A stretch of DNA of 36,111 nt from an uncultured Saprospiraceae bacterium (GTDB lineage: Bacteria > Bacteroidota > Bacteroidia > Chitinophagales > Saprospiraceae). Where the stretch lies: the NCBI GenBank assembly GCA_937921595.1, contig CAKZTD010000336.1, forward strand, positions 1 through 36,111. Reading direction: 5' to 3'. Position 1 is the first letter of the stretch. The number at the start of each line of letters is the position of its first letter. Positions 16,095 to 22,877 of this stretch are shown here, piece after piece. The notes under the pieces are model-generated. The model did not search any database and was not told where the DNA came from. It saw nothing but the letters and a program-made list of their open reading frames with translations. The position numbers and the translations under genes are program-made.

Positions 16095-17357
16095 TTACTT
16101 TGGATATCTCGCTACATCCTTGTGCTGCCAGATCAGATTAACGATTTCCCATTTTCCGTTTAATTTTATCAGGTGTAGATATTCAACCCAATTATCTGAA
16201 ACCAATTTTACAGTTGCGATTCGATTATAGATGTCAAGAATGTTTACTTGATTGTTAGGAACGAAAGGGAATTTCATATTTGATTTGTTCCAGTCTTCAG
16301 CGAAAGCGATCATCTGATCTCGGGTAGTCGGTCTGCTTACTTCCGCTTTGATATTTCTATCGAATCCGATGGTAACTTTATTCAGACTATCGTTCATTAC
16401 TTCATTCATGAGGATAGGATCTAATTGCTGTAAAGCGATTAAATAACCTAAGGATTGCTTTTTGATTTCAGTAGAATCCTGTAAGGTAGGAGCGGGGCTT
16501 AATTCAATCGTAGCATTGGTGTAAACATCACGACTTCTAATAGGTTTTCCATTGACATCCAATTGTTCTAGCAAAATATTATTGCCCATTTTGTCATATG
16601 ATTTTTTGCCTATTGCAAAACCCCATTGATTAATTGCTAAATCTCCATTGGAATTGTGATAAGTGTATTTTATATGATTTCCTTTATCGTCATAAGTATC
16701 CTGATAAGAAGCAATACCTGCAGAATTATCACTTATTTCTAATTGGCTGTTTAAATTATAATGAGCTTTAGAAGCACCATTTTTATCCAATAAAATTCCC
16801 GTCACTCCAAAATCAAAATAAGGTGAAACGTTGACTGGTTCTTTTTTTAAATTAAAACGTCGTTCAATGATAAGTGCATCTTTTTGTTCCCACTGATATT
16901 CTGCTACCTCCCAATTTGATTCCATGGCTTGGTTCTCTAAATCGTAAAAGTTTAATTTAGATTTAAATTGGTTTTTATCGTAGGTATAAACTTCCTTATA
17001 AACGCCTCGATCATTATTGATCCGTTTTCCATTTGGATCAAAGAAAGTTCTAATCTCTTTATCTGCTTTATATTGAATGAGTAATTTGTAAACACCAATA
17101 GAGGCCAAAGGGTGCTTTTTTTCAGTATGATAATGATTGTTGATTACTTCTTTCAATCGACCGGAAGCATCGTATTTGAAAATATAATGGGACGTAGTTT
17201 TTGCTGTTGAATCATCAATAGGATGGATGCCAGATAATGAGATAAAAGGAGAAACATGATTGTATTGTAGATGCCGAAAGTATGTTGTTTGTGGAGTGGA
17301 TTGACTTTGAAGAAAAGAAGAATAGAGTAGAAAAAGGAAGAGTAATTTAAAATTCAT
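16095..17357 (-). CDS. Secreted protein with YD-like segments and C-terminal NTF2-like (lumazine-binding-type) domain
   Basis: I start at the ATG at 17357, giving 420 residues with a proper signal peptide (NFKLLFLFLLYSSFLQSQS); the longer frame to 17405 adds an implausible leader that overlaps a hairpin. Residues about 55-280 contain repeated segments such as YDASGRLKEV, YDDKGNHIKYTY and YDKMGNNILLEQLDVNGKPI, like beta-hairpin YD or MORN-type repeats. Residues about 298-412 form an NTF2-like domain of the Lumazine_bd_2 type (YLIALQQLDPILMNEVMND; NRIATVKLVSDNWVEYLHLI; KWEIVNLIWQH). It is exported to the periplasm or surface. Whether it binds a ligand or another protein is unknown. The gene is bracketed by two related palindromes. 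Confidence 0.78.
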   Translation of the reverse strand: MNFKLLFLFLLYSSFLQSQSTPQTTYFRHLQYNHVSPFISLSGIHPIDDSTAKTTSHYIFKYDASGRLKEVINNHYHTEKKHPLASIGVYKLLIQYKADKEIRTFFDPNGKRINNDRGVYKEVYTYDKNQFKSKLNFYDLENQAMESNWEVAEYQWEQKDALIIERRFNLKKEPVNVSPYFDFGVTGILLDKNGASKAHYNLNSQLEISDNSAGIASYQDTYDDKGNHIKYTYHNSNGDLAINQWGFAIGKKSYDKMGNNILLEQLDVNGKPIRSRDVYTNATIELSPAPTLQDSTEIKKQSLGYLIALQQLDPILMNEVMNDSLNKVTIGFDRNIKAEVSRPTTRDQMIAFAEDWNKSNMKFPFVPNNQVNILDIYNRIATVKLVSDNWVEYLHLIKLNGKWEIVNLIWQHKDVARYPK

Positions 17358-17394
17358 AATTGGTCTTTTATTGAAAAAACGTTTGAAAATATTT

Positions 17395-17429
17395 GCTAAA
17401 AGCATCTATCTCGGATAGATGCTTTTAGC
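17395..17429. repeat. Palindrome, GCTAAAA type (upstream copy)
   Basis: GCTAAAAGCATCTATC (17395-17410) and its exact complement (17414-17429) surround a 3-nt loop, giving a 16-bp perfect stem. It lies 38 bp upstream of the NTF2-type gene, in the divergent spacer before rluE. It shares GCTAAAA-N-CATC with the palindrome at 15998-16030. It may be a 5' leader hairpin or a protein-binding site. Confidence 0.7.
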
Positions 17430-17529
17430 CGCATTTTTGGTGTGCGGAATGTTTTTAATCTAATATTTTCTGATCATCCCTAATGTACAGATGAAAGTTT
17501 TGAATATCTTCGCAGCATAAAATTTAAAA

Positions 17530-18114
17530 ATGTATCGCTATTTTTTAATACATAAACCTTTCAATTACCTCAGTCAATTTACCAAGGAGGTGCCTGAGCA
17601 TCTGACCCTTGCTGATCTTGGCGATTTTCCAAAAGAGGTTTATCCTGTAGGACGACTAGATAAAGATAGTGAAGGTTTGCTCTTGCTGACCGATGATAAA
17701 AAACTTAATCATAAATTACTCAACCCTGAATTCAAGCATCCAAGAACTTATTGGGTACAAGTGGAAGGTGCGATTTCTCAGAAAGCAGTCGAAGAACTTC
17801 GAACAGGTGTAGATATTCGTATTAATAAAAAAACACATCATACACTTCCTGCTAAGATTGAAGTTTTAGAAAATAATCCGCCTGTTGAAGAACGAGATCC
17901 ACCTGTACGATTTAGAGCTAAGATTCCAACTTCTTGGATTCAGTTGACTCTAGTGGAAGGGAAAAATCGACAGGTACGCCGTATGTGTGCAAAAGTTGGC
18001 TTTCCGGTTTTGCGATTGCTACGAGCGAGTATTGGAGGTTTGAAATTGGAAGGAATTTCGAGGGGTGAATTTATTGAGATAAAAGAAACGGATATTCAAA
18101 ATGCTTTTAGCTAG
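17530..18114 (+). CDS. rluE: 23S rRNA pseudouridine synthase RluE-type
   Basis: This 194-residue protein has the RsuA/RluE fold without an S4 domain, as in RluE, which converts a uridine in 23S rRNA (U2457 in E. coli) to pseudouridine. The catalytic motif GRLDKDSEGLLLLTDD has Asp44. RTYWVQVEG, NNPPVEERDPPVRF, IPTSWIQLTLVEGKNRQVRR (132-151) and GFPVLRLLRASIG complete the family pattern and closely follow E. coli RluE. The enzyme is cytoplasmic and acts during ribosome assembly. The gene is preceded by a divergent spacer and followed by a terminator-like hairpin. Start and length are normal. Confidence 0.93.
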   Translation: MYRYFLIHKPFNYLSQFTKEVPEHLTLADLGDFPKEVYPVGRLDKDSEGLLLLTDDKKLNHKLLNPEFKHPRTYWVQVEGAISQKAVEELRTGVDIRINKKTHHTLPAKIEVLENNPPVEERDPPVRFRAKIPTSWIQLTLVEGKNRQVRRMCAKVGFPVLRLLRASIGGLKLEGISRGEFIEIKETDIQNAFS

Positions 18115-18174
18115 ATGTATAGCCATAGTAGGTTATGAGTAATTGAAATTATACTTGATACTATGATATAACGG

Positions 18175-18216
18175 AATTCGGGATTCGGTCTTTCCTAATG
18201 CCGAATTTTATTTCTC
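18175..18216 (+). terminator. Terminator-like hairpin after rluE
   Basis: The arms 18175-18185 and 18197-18207 (AATTCGGGATT / AATGCCGAATT) pair over 11 bp with one G-G mismatch and an 11-nt loop, followed by TTATTTCTCT. The left side also contains the tandem-like GGAATTCGGGATTCGG, another low-complexity repeat. Confidence 0.55.
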
Positions 18217-18270
18217 TAAAGATTATCAACTCCTCTATCATTATCTTTTACCTATTTTAAAAAATCAACC

Positions 18271-18846
18271 ATGCAATCTTTAAAAACTATTTTCTTTTTT
18301 TTATTCCTGCTGACAATTGCTGCTTGCGATCAAGCGTCGAATTCAAAACCGCTCGAAACAAAAAAACAAGCTTCATCTGATGGTGTTGATCCAGAAGCGA
18401 ATCTTAAAAAACTGGGAATCGAATTGCCAAGCGTTCAGCCACCTCAGGCGAATTATGTAAACGTTGTTCGTACCGGGAATTTATTATTCCTTGCCGGTAA
18501 AGGGCCAAAGCAACCGGGAGGCGATTATATCAAAGGAAAAGTTGGTGCTGATCTTAGCCAAGAGGAAGGTGCAGCAGCGGCAAGGTTGGTTGCGATTAAT
18601 CAACTAGCAGTTCTCAAAGCAGAGCTTGGGGATTTAAACAAAGTCAAACGTATCGTTAAGGTGCTCGGAATGGTCAATGCAACAGCAGATTTCGAAAATC
18701 ATCCAGAAGTAATTAATGGCTTTTCAAATCTAATGGTCGAGGTTTTTGGTGAACGAGGGAAACATGCCAGAGCAGCAGTTGGAATGCATTCTTTACCTCG
18801 GAATATTGCGGTGGAGATTGAACTGATAGTGGAGGTGGAAGATTGA
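18271..18846 (+). CDS. Lipoprotein of the RidA/YjgF family
   Basis: This 191-residue protein has a lipoprotein signal ending at Cys19 (TIAAC). After a polar linker comes a RidA-type domain at about 42-190 with GIELP, NYVNVVRTGNLLFLAGKGP, GKVGADLSQEEG, AARLVAINQLAVLKAELGDL, NGFSNLMVEVFGERGKHARA (149-168) and VEIELIVEV. Arg167, which lines the ligand pocket in RidA-type deaminases, is present, as is a C-terminal Glu (Glu182 or Glu184). It fits the longer YjgF/UK114-like subgroup. Classical RidA removes reactive imines in the cytoplasm. The lipid-anchored form must act outside the cytoplasm, so its substrate is probably different (inference). Confidence 0.87.
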   Translation: MQSLKTIFFFLFLLTIAACDQASNSKPLETKKQASSDGVDPEANLKKLGIELPSVQPPQANYVNVVRTGNLLFLAGKGPKQPGGDYIKGKVGADLSQEEGAAAARLVAINQLAVLKAELGDLNKVKRIVKVLGMVNATADFENHPEVINGFSNLMVEVFGERGKHARAAVGMHSLPRNIAVEIELIVEVED

Positions 18847-18850
18847 ACAG

Positions 18851-18966
18851 AATGAGTGAATGAGTGAATGGGGGAATGAAGGAATGAGTGAATGGCACTT
18901 ATAACGTAAGTAAAATGCAGCCAAATAAGACCTTCCATATTCACTCATTCCTTCATTCACTCATTT
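18851..18966. repeat. Inverted octamer repeats (GAATGAGT) between convergent genes
   Basis: The left side (18851-18895) consists of repeated GAATGAGT-like octamers. The arm GAATGAAGGAATGAGTGAAT (18874-18893) has a perfect 20-bp complement at 18939-18958, across a 45-nt loop. The structure fills the spacer between the stop codons of the RidA lipoprotein and the M28 peptidase. It could terminate both transcripts. Related octamers occur at 15916-15949. Confidence 0.8.
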
Positions 18967-18973
18967 TTAAAGG

Positions 18974-20332
18974 CTACCGCCTCCTAGACATCAACGTCGA
19001 TGGATAAGCGACCACACTCTCATGACCATTCTTACCCACTGCCACGACACCAAAAAGATAATTGTCGATCACCACGTTTTTTAAAGTATGCTCATTGGTG
19101 ATACCAACGAATTTGGAATATTGCCATTGTGGAGCAGTTGTATCTCTCCAATAAATTTTATAACCTTTTAGGTCTTGATTTTCTACTTTCTCCCATTGCA
19201 AGGTCGTAGAAGGTCGAACAGCACCACCGATTTTCACCTTGCTCGGAGCAGCAGGTGCCCAAGCAATTCCGGCAAGATTGATCGCATTTACGGCAGTCAA
19301 TTTAGCCGCGTATTCAAAGTCAACTCCTTCGATCACATCACCGTATTTGATTCCATCTTCCGTTCTGATATCCTGGTGCTGGCGATTATAATTTTCGTGG
19401 GTTTCCATAATCCTAACTCCAGCAAACCCAGCATCATTGAAAGGACGATGGTGACCACCTCTTCCAAAACGATCCAATCGATAAATCATTTTAGGTTTCA
19501 TTTCTGGCATATAAGTACTAGTCATCCGATGAATATATCTAGCCAATTGTCTAGAAGGGCCATCCACTTCGCCACCATAAAACCGGTACCAAATTCTTTT
19601 TTGCTCATCGAGATTTGCGGGAGTAGGCTCTGAGAAGATTCTAAAAGATCGGTTGTCAATAATTCCATCAATCCCTTCGATATTTCCAATCATGTCATTG
19701 TTGATGATGCCGATGATATTCCAGTTTTCTTCTGTTGCTACTTTCGCCATATGTTTACCGCCAAATAGACCTTGCTCTTCACCAGATAAGCCGGTATAGA
19801 TGATGCTGTTTTTGAATTTGTATTTACTTAAAACCCTAGCGGCTTCAATCGTGCCGGCCATTCCTGAAGCGTTGTCATTAGCTCCGGGGGAATCATCGAC
19901 GCCATTTAATGGATCAGAAATTCGGGAATCAATATCTCCTGACATGATGATGTATCGGTTTGGGTTATCTTGGCCACGTTGAATAGCAACTACATTGACG
20001 ACCCAAGTGTCTTTATCAAATCTTCGATTGCCTTCTGCGGGAACTAAAGAACGTTGGTAAAAAACTTCGAGGCATCCTCCGCATTCTTTTGAAATTTTAT
20101 CGAATTCTGCTTTGATCCAACGTCGAGCAGCACCGATTCCTCTGGTCGTAGAAACAGTATCAGATAAAGTATGTCGGGTTCCAAAATTTGCTAAAGTTCT
20201 GATGTCATTTTCAATTCGATCAGCAGATACTTCATGGATGATGTCGTAGATTTTTTGATCGGTTTGAGCGAACCCGGAAATTGAAACACTTAGAAAAATT
20301 GCTGTTATGGTAAGCTTGTAAACGTATTGCAT
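18974..20332 (-). CDS. Secreted M28-family metallopeptidase with C-terminal fibronectin-like domain
   Basis: This 452-residue protein has a signal peptide (about 1-22, ending GFA/Q). The peptidase domain spans about 30-355: SGDIDSRISD (131-140), SPGANDNASG with bridging Asp153, SGEEQG with catalytic Glu185 and ligand Glu186, NNDMIG with Asp213, and GGHHRPF with His294/His295. In most M28 enzymes the first motif is GHxD; here the usual metal-binding His is Asp133. A fibronectin type III-like module follows at about 360-450 (TLQWEKVENQDLKGYKIYWR; GVVAVGKNGHES). It probably degrades peptides outside the cell. Its start is 5 bp after the stop of the DUF6090 gene, so the two are coupled. The C-terminus lacks a type IX sorting signal. 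Confidence 0.88.
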   Translation of the reverse strand: MQYVYKLTITAIFLSVSISGFAQTDQKIYDIIHEVSADRIENDIRTLANFGTRHTLSDTVSTTRGIGAARRWIKAEFDKISKECGGCLEVFYQRSLVPAEGNRRFDKDTWVVNVVAIQRGQDNPNRYIIMSGDIDSRISDPLNGVDDSPGANDNASGMAGTIEAARVLSKYKFKNSIIYTGLSGEEQGLFGGKHMAKVATEENWNIIGIINNDMIGNIEGIDGIIDNRSFRIFSEPTPANLDEQKRIWYRFYGGEVDGPSRQLARYIHRMTSTYMPEMKPKMIYRLDRFGRGGHHRPFNDAGFAGVRIMETHENYNRQHQDIRTEDGIKYGDVIEGVDFEYAAKLTAVNAINLAGIAWAPAAPSKVKIGGAVRPSTTLQWEKVENQDLKGYKIYWRDTTAPQWQYSKFVGITNEHTLKNVVIDNYLFGVVAVGKNGHESVVAYPSTLMSRRR

Positions 20333-20337
20333 GAATT

Positions 20338-21354
20338 TTATTTTTTTACTTTTTTAAATAAGTATCTATTCGACATGAAGTGGAGTTTTAAATCTAATTC
20401 GGAAGTATCTTTTTCATTTTTAGTAAACGATACAAAGTAGCTCATTTGCCCTTGCATTTTTACAAAAAAACGTTTTTCTTTTAAAGGAACCAGATAGTTT
20501 GAAGGACCACTTCCATCGTCTATAAAAAGAGAATCATTCTCAACCTTAATAATTAGGTCATTATTAATAAATTCATTAGCATAGGTCCCTTGATATTTAG
20601 AAGCCATCGATGGGCTGATTTGAAAGGGATGGTTGTTTTTTAAATCGTATTGTTCACTTATTTGATTATAAACAGCAAGCGCTCGAGTGTAAAACTTTTT
20701 ATTATGATCCAATTGGATTCTTAGAGCAAGAATGGCATATCTACTAACAAAGGTTTTATATTCTTTTGACTTCATAAAAAAATCCAAAGCATCGTTTTTG
20801 ATTTCTTCTTTGTAAAATAAGTCCGAAAAGGATGGAATATTTTCAGCTAAAAAAGGAATACTTATGTCTGATATAAAGTTTGCCATATTTTTAGTAGACC
20901 CTTTGGTTGCTTTGTTTAAAAAGTAGAGCTCTTTTAAGTCGATTAGTAAATCATCATTGTATCTATTGTTTGAAATGTTTAGTTGAATCAGGTTTTGATA
21001 AGCTTCCTCTTCCAGGCTCTCTTGATGATTTTGAACCACCAAAAAAGCTAAATCCATATTTTTATAAAAATCGTCAGCGATTAAAGAATCGTTCATCGTT
21101 AGATGGACTAGTGAGTCCTTATATTGAAACATTTTAATAGTCGCTTTAGTGAGATCTATGTTTTTTTCTAATTCCTCATAAACCCGAATGATGTTGTTGT
21201 CAATCTGACTTTTATATTGTTGATTGATATTTCGATTGTTGATATACAAAGCTAAAAGAATACCCATGACGATTAAAAAGATTTCACCTAAAGCATAAAG
21301 TAGATATCTTTTTGTTTTCATTTTTATAATCGCATTAAATTTGGAAAACTTCAT
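20338..21354 (-). CDS. DUF6090 family membrane-anchored protein
   Basis: This 338-residue protein has one N-terminal membrane segment with the DUF6090 hallmark YALGEIFLIVMGILLALYIN (residues about 19-38), followed by a long helical soluble part. The C-terminal beta-rich stretch (about 250-335, KYQGTYANEFINNDLIIKVE...DSLFIDDGSG) resembles a DUF3471-like small beta domain. The family is typical of Bacteroidota and has no known function; it probably faces the periplasm. It ends 5 bp before the M28 peptidase start, so they form one transcription unit. The ATG at 21354 gives a short basic N-terminus before the membrane segment. Confidence 0.82.
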   Translation of the reverse strand: MKFSKFNAIIKMKTKRYLLYALGEIFLIVMGILLALYINNRNINQQYKSQIDNNIIRVYEELEKNIDLTKATIKMFQYKDSLVHLTMNDSLIADDFYKNMDLAFLVVQNHQESLEEEAYQNLIQLNISNNRYNDDLLIDLKELYFLNKATKGSTKNMANFISDISIPFLAENIPSFSDLFYKEEIKNDALDFFMKSKEYKTFVSRYAILALRIQLDHNKKFYTRALAVYNQISEQYDLKNNHPFQISPSMASKYQGTYANEFINNDLIIKVENDSLFIDDGSGPSNYLVPLKEKRFFVKMQGQMSYFVSFTKNEKDTSELDLKLHFMSNRYLFKKVKK

Positions 21355-21376
21355 TTTATTAACTCATTTGTGAAAA

Positions 21377-21406
21377 TCACACACATTATTTTCTTTAATT
21401 GTGTGA
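21377..21406 (-). terminator. Weak hairpin after the amidohydrolase gene
   Basis: TCACACACATTA (21377-21388) pairs with TAATTGTGTGA (21396-21406) with one bulge. On the minus strand it is followed by TTTTCAC. It lies between the amidohydrolase stop and the DUF6090 start and could separate the two units. Confidence 0.35.
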
Positions 21407-21424
21407 AACGGAAAAATCTTTAAA

Positions 21425-22762
21425 TTACTTATCATTCTTAATCACCTTCCCATGTTTTATCACCAAATCCACATCTTGCAATAAAGAAATATGTCTAAGT
21501 ACATCACCTTTCACCGCAATGATATCTGCAAACTTACCTTCACTGACCGTTCCGTATTTATCGTCAACGCCCATTATTTTTGCTGGCCAATAAGTAGCTG
21601 CCTTGATGGTGTACATGGCATCAATGTCAAATTCATTCACCCAAACATCTAGTTCATTCCATGTTGATTGACAGTGAAACTTCATCGGAATTCCAGAATC
21701 TGTGCCGATCATGATCACTACACCAGCATCGATTAATTGTTTCACTTTAGTTTCCAAAGTAGGCATTCGAGAAGGAGTCAATTGAAAATAGGGGAGACGT
21801 CCAGGATACTGAATAGAAGCTCTGATGTCTTCAATAATTTCATCTGTCAACCCCATATGCCAACAATCGCCATCTAGTTTTTCTGGATTTTCTCGAAGAC
21901 GAGTATAATTGTAAAGCCCTTCTACAGTTGGTGTCCAGTAGAGCGGACCGAGATTCATTTGAGCAGTGCGTTCTTTGATCAATTCCATAACATCTGCGGG
22001 ATATTCCGGAGCAGAAGAAAGTCCGGTATGTTCAAAACAATCGATACCTGCTTTAAGGCCAATTCGAATTTCCTCTGGTCGGTGAGCATGAGCAACAACC
22101 GTTAGATTATGTTTATGCGCTTCGTCAACCACAGCTTGAACTTCTTCCATGGTCATTTGATCTTGATCCACCATTTTGATACAATCAACTCCTGCGTCAG
22201 CTAATTTTTTAACCTTAGCTTTTGCATCAGCTACCCCTTTGATTCCCCAGCGAAATTGTTCCGTACCAGGGTAGGGTTCATGTTGAATAAAAGGACCAGA
22301 AACATAAAGCGTAGGGCCTTCAAGTTTACCAGTATTGATGGCATCACGAACATAGATGCTTTCCTCTAAAGGTGCACCAAGGTCACGAGCACTGGTCACA
22401 CCAGCATGTAATAATTGTTTAGCTGAAGAAGGCATGATGACATCGCGAAAGAGTGGGGGATAGGTTTCGTCCCAATGTTTGTAATTTGCGTGGCCATTAA
22501 TCATCAAGTGGACATGCATATCCCAAAGGCCGGGCATTACACTCATGCCTTCGGTAGAAATGATTTCCGCATTTTTAGGAATGTCAATGTTGCCGACCTG
22601 GCCGATTACTTTGATCTTATCGTCCTCGATAATGATGACACTATTAGGAATTGGAGGTCCACCAAAACCGTCGATTAATCTTCCTCCGACTAAGGCTTTT
22701 GTTTTTTGAGCTGATAAAAAAGTTGATAGGATCAGGCATAAAAAGAGGAGTAGGTTTTTCAT
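21425..22762 (-). CDS. Exported amidohydrolase (imidazolonepropionase/prolidase-like)
   Basis: This 445-residue protein has a signal peptide (KNLLLFLCLILSTFLSA) and a complete amidohydrolase TIM barrel. The N-terminal beta sandwich (LVGGRLIDGFGGPPIPNSVI) leads to the metal motif HVH (His83, His85 in MPGLWDMHVHL), the candidate carbamylated Lys196 (CIKMV), His225 (VVAHAH), His245 (FEHTG) and Asp355 (IGTDSG). The C-terminal sandwich ends YGTVSEGKFADIIAVKGDVL. Related exported proteins cleave Xaa-Pro or Xaa-Arg/Lys dipeptides with zinc. A dipeptidase is therefore likely, but the substrate is not proven. It lies upstream of the DUF6090-M28 pair, so the region may together process external peptides. 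Confidence 0.88.
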   Translation of the reverse strand: MKNLLLFLCLILSTFLSAQKTKALVGGRLIDGFGGPPIPNSVIIIEDDKIKVIGQVGNIDIPKNAEIISTEGMSVMPGLWDMHVHLMINGHANYKHWDETYPPLFRDVIMPSSAKQLLHAGVTSARDLGAPLEESIYVRDAINTGKLEGPTLYVSGPFIQHEPYPGTEQFRWGIKGVADAKAKVKKLADAGVDCIKMVDQDQMTMEEVQAVVDEAHKHNLTVVAHAHRPEEIRIGLKAGIDCFEHTGLSSAPEYPADVMELIKERTAQMNLGPLYWTPTVEGLYNYTRLRENPEKLDGDCWHMGLTDEIIEDIRASIQYPGRLPYFQLTPSRMPTLETKVKQLIDAGVVIMIGTDSGIPMKFHCQSTWNELDVWVNEFDIDAMYTIKAATYWPAKIMGVDDKYGTVSEGKFADIIAVKGDVLRHISLLQDVDLVIKHGKVIKNDK

Positions 22763-22799
22763 GTGGTTGTTTTGTTTTTTTAAAAATAGTCATTCCTTT

Positions 22800-22844
22800 T
22801 TAAAAATAAGAAACCGCTTTGGAAATTTCTTCCAAAGCGGTTTT
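22800..22844 (-). terminator. Strong terminator after the giant surface protein gene
   Basis: A perfect 14-bp stem (22811-22824 with 22830-22843, core AAACCGCTTTGGAA) has a 5-nt loop and is followed on the minus strand by TTTCTTATTTTTAA. It lies 34 bp past the gene's stop codon. Confidence 0.9.
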
Positions 22845-22877
22845 ATTTAAATAGTTTTTCAACTAAGTAAGAGTATT

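Noticed and set aside
15940-16230. Plus-strand 96-residue frame
   Set aside because: It begins in the GAATGAGT repeat and runs antisense into the secreted NTF2-type gene; the product is not protein-like and lacks any family pattern.
18699-18944. Minus-strand His/Ser/Thr-rich frames over the octamer repeats
   Set aside because: They arise from translating GAATGAGT repeats antisense and overlap the RidA gene.
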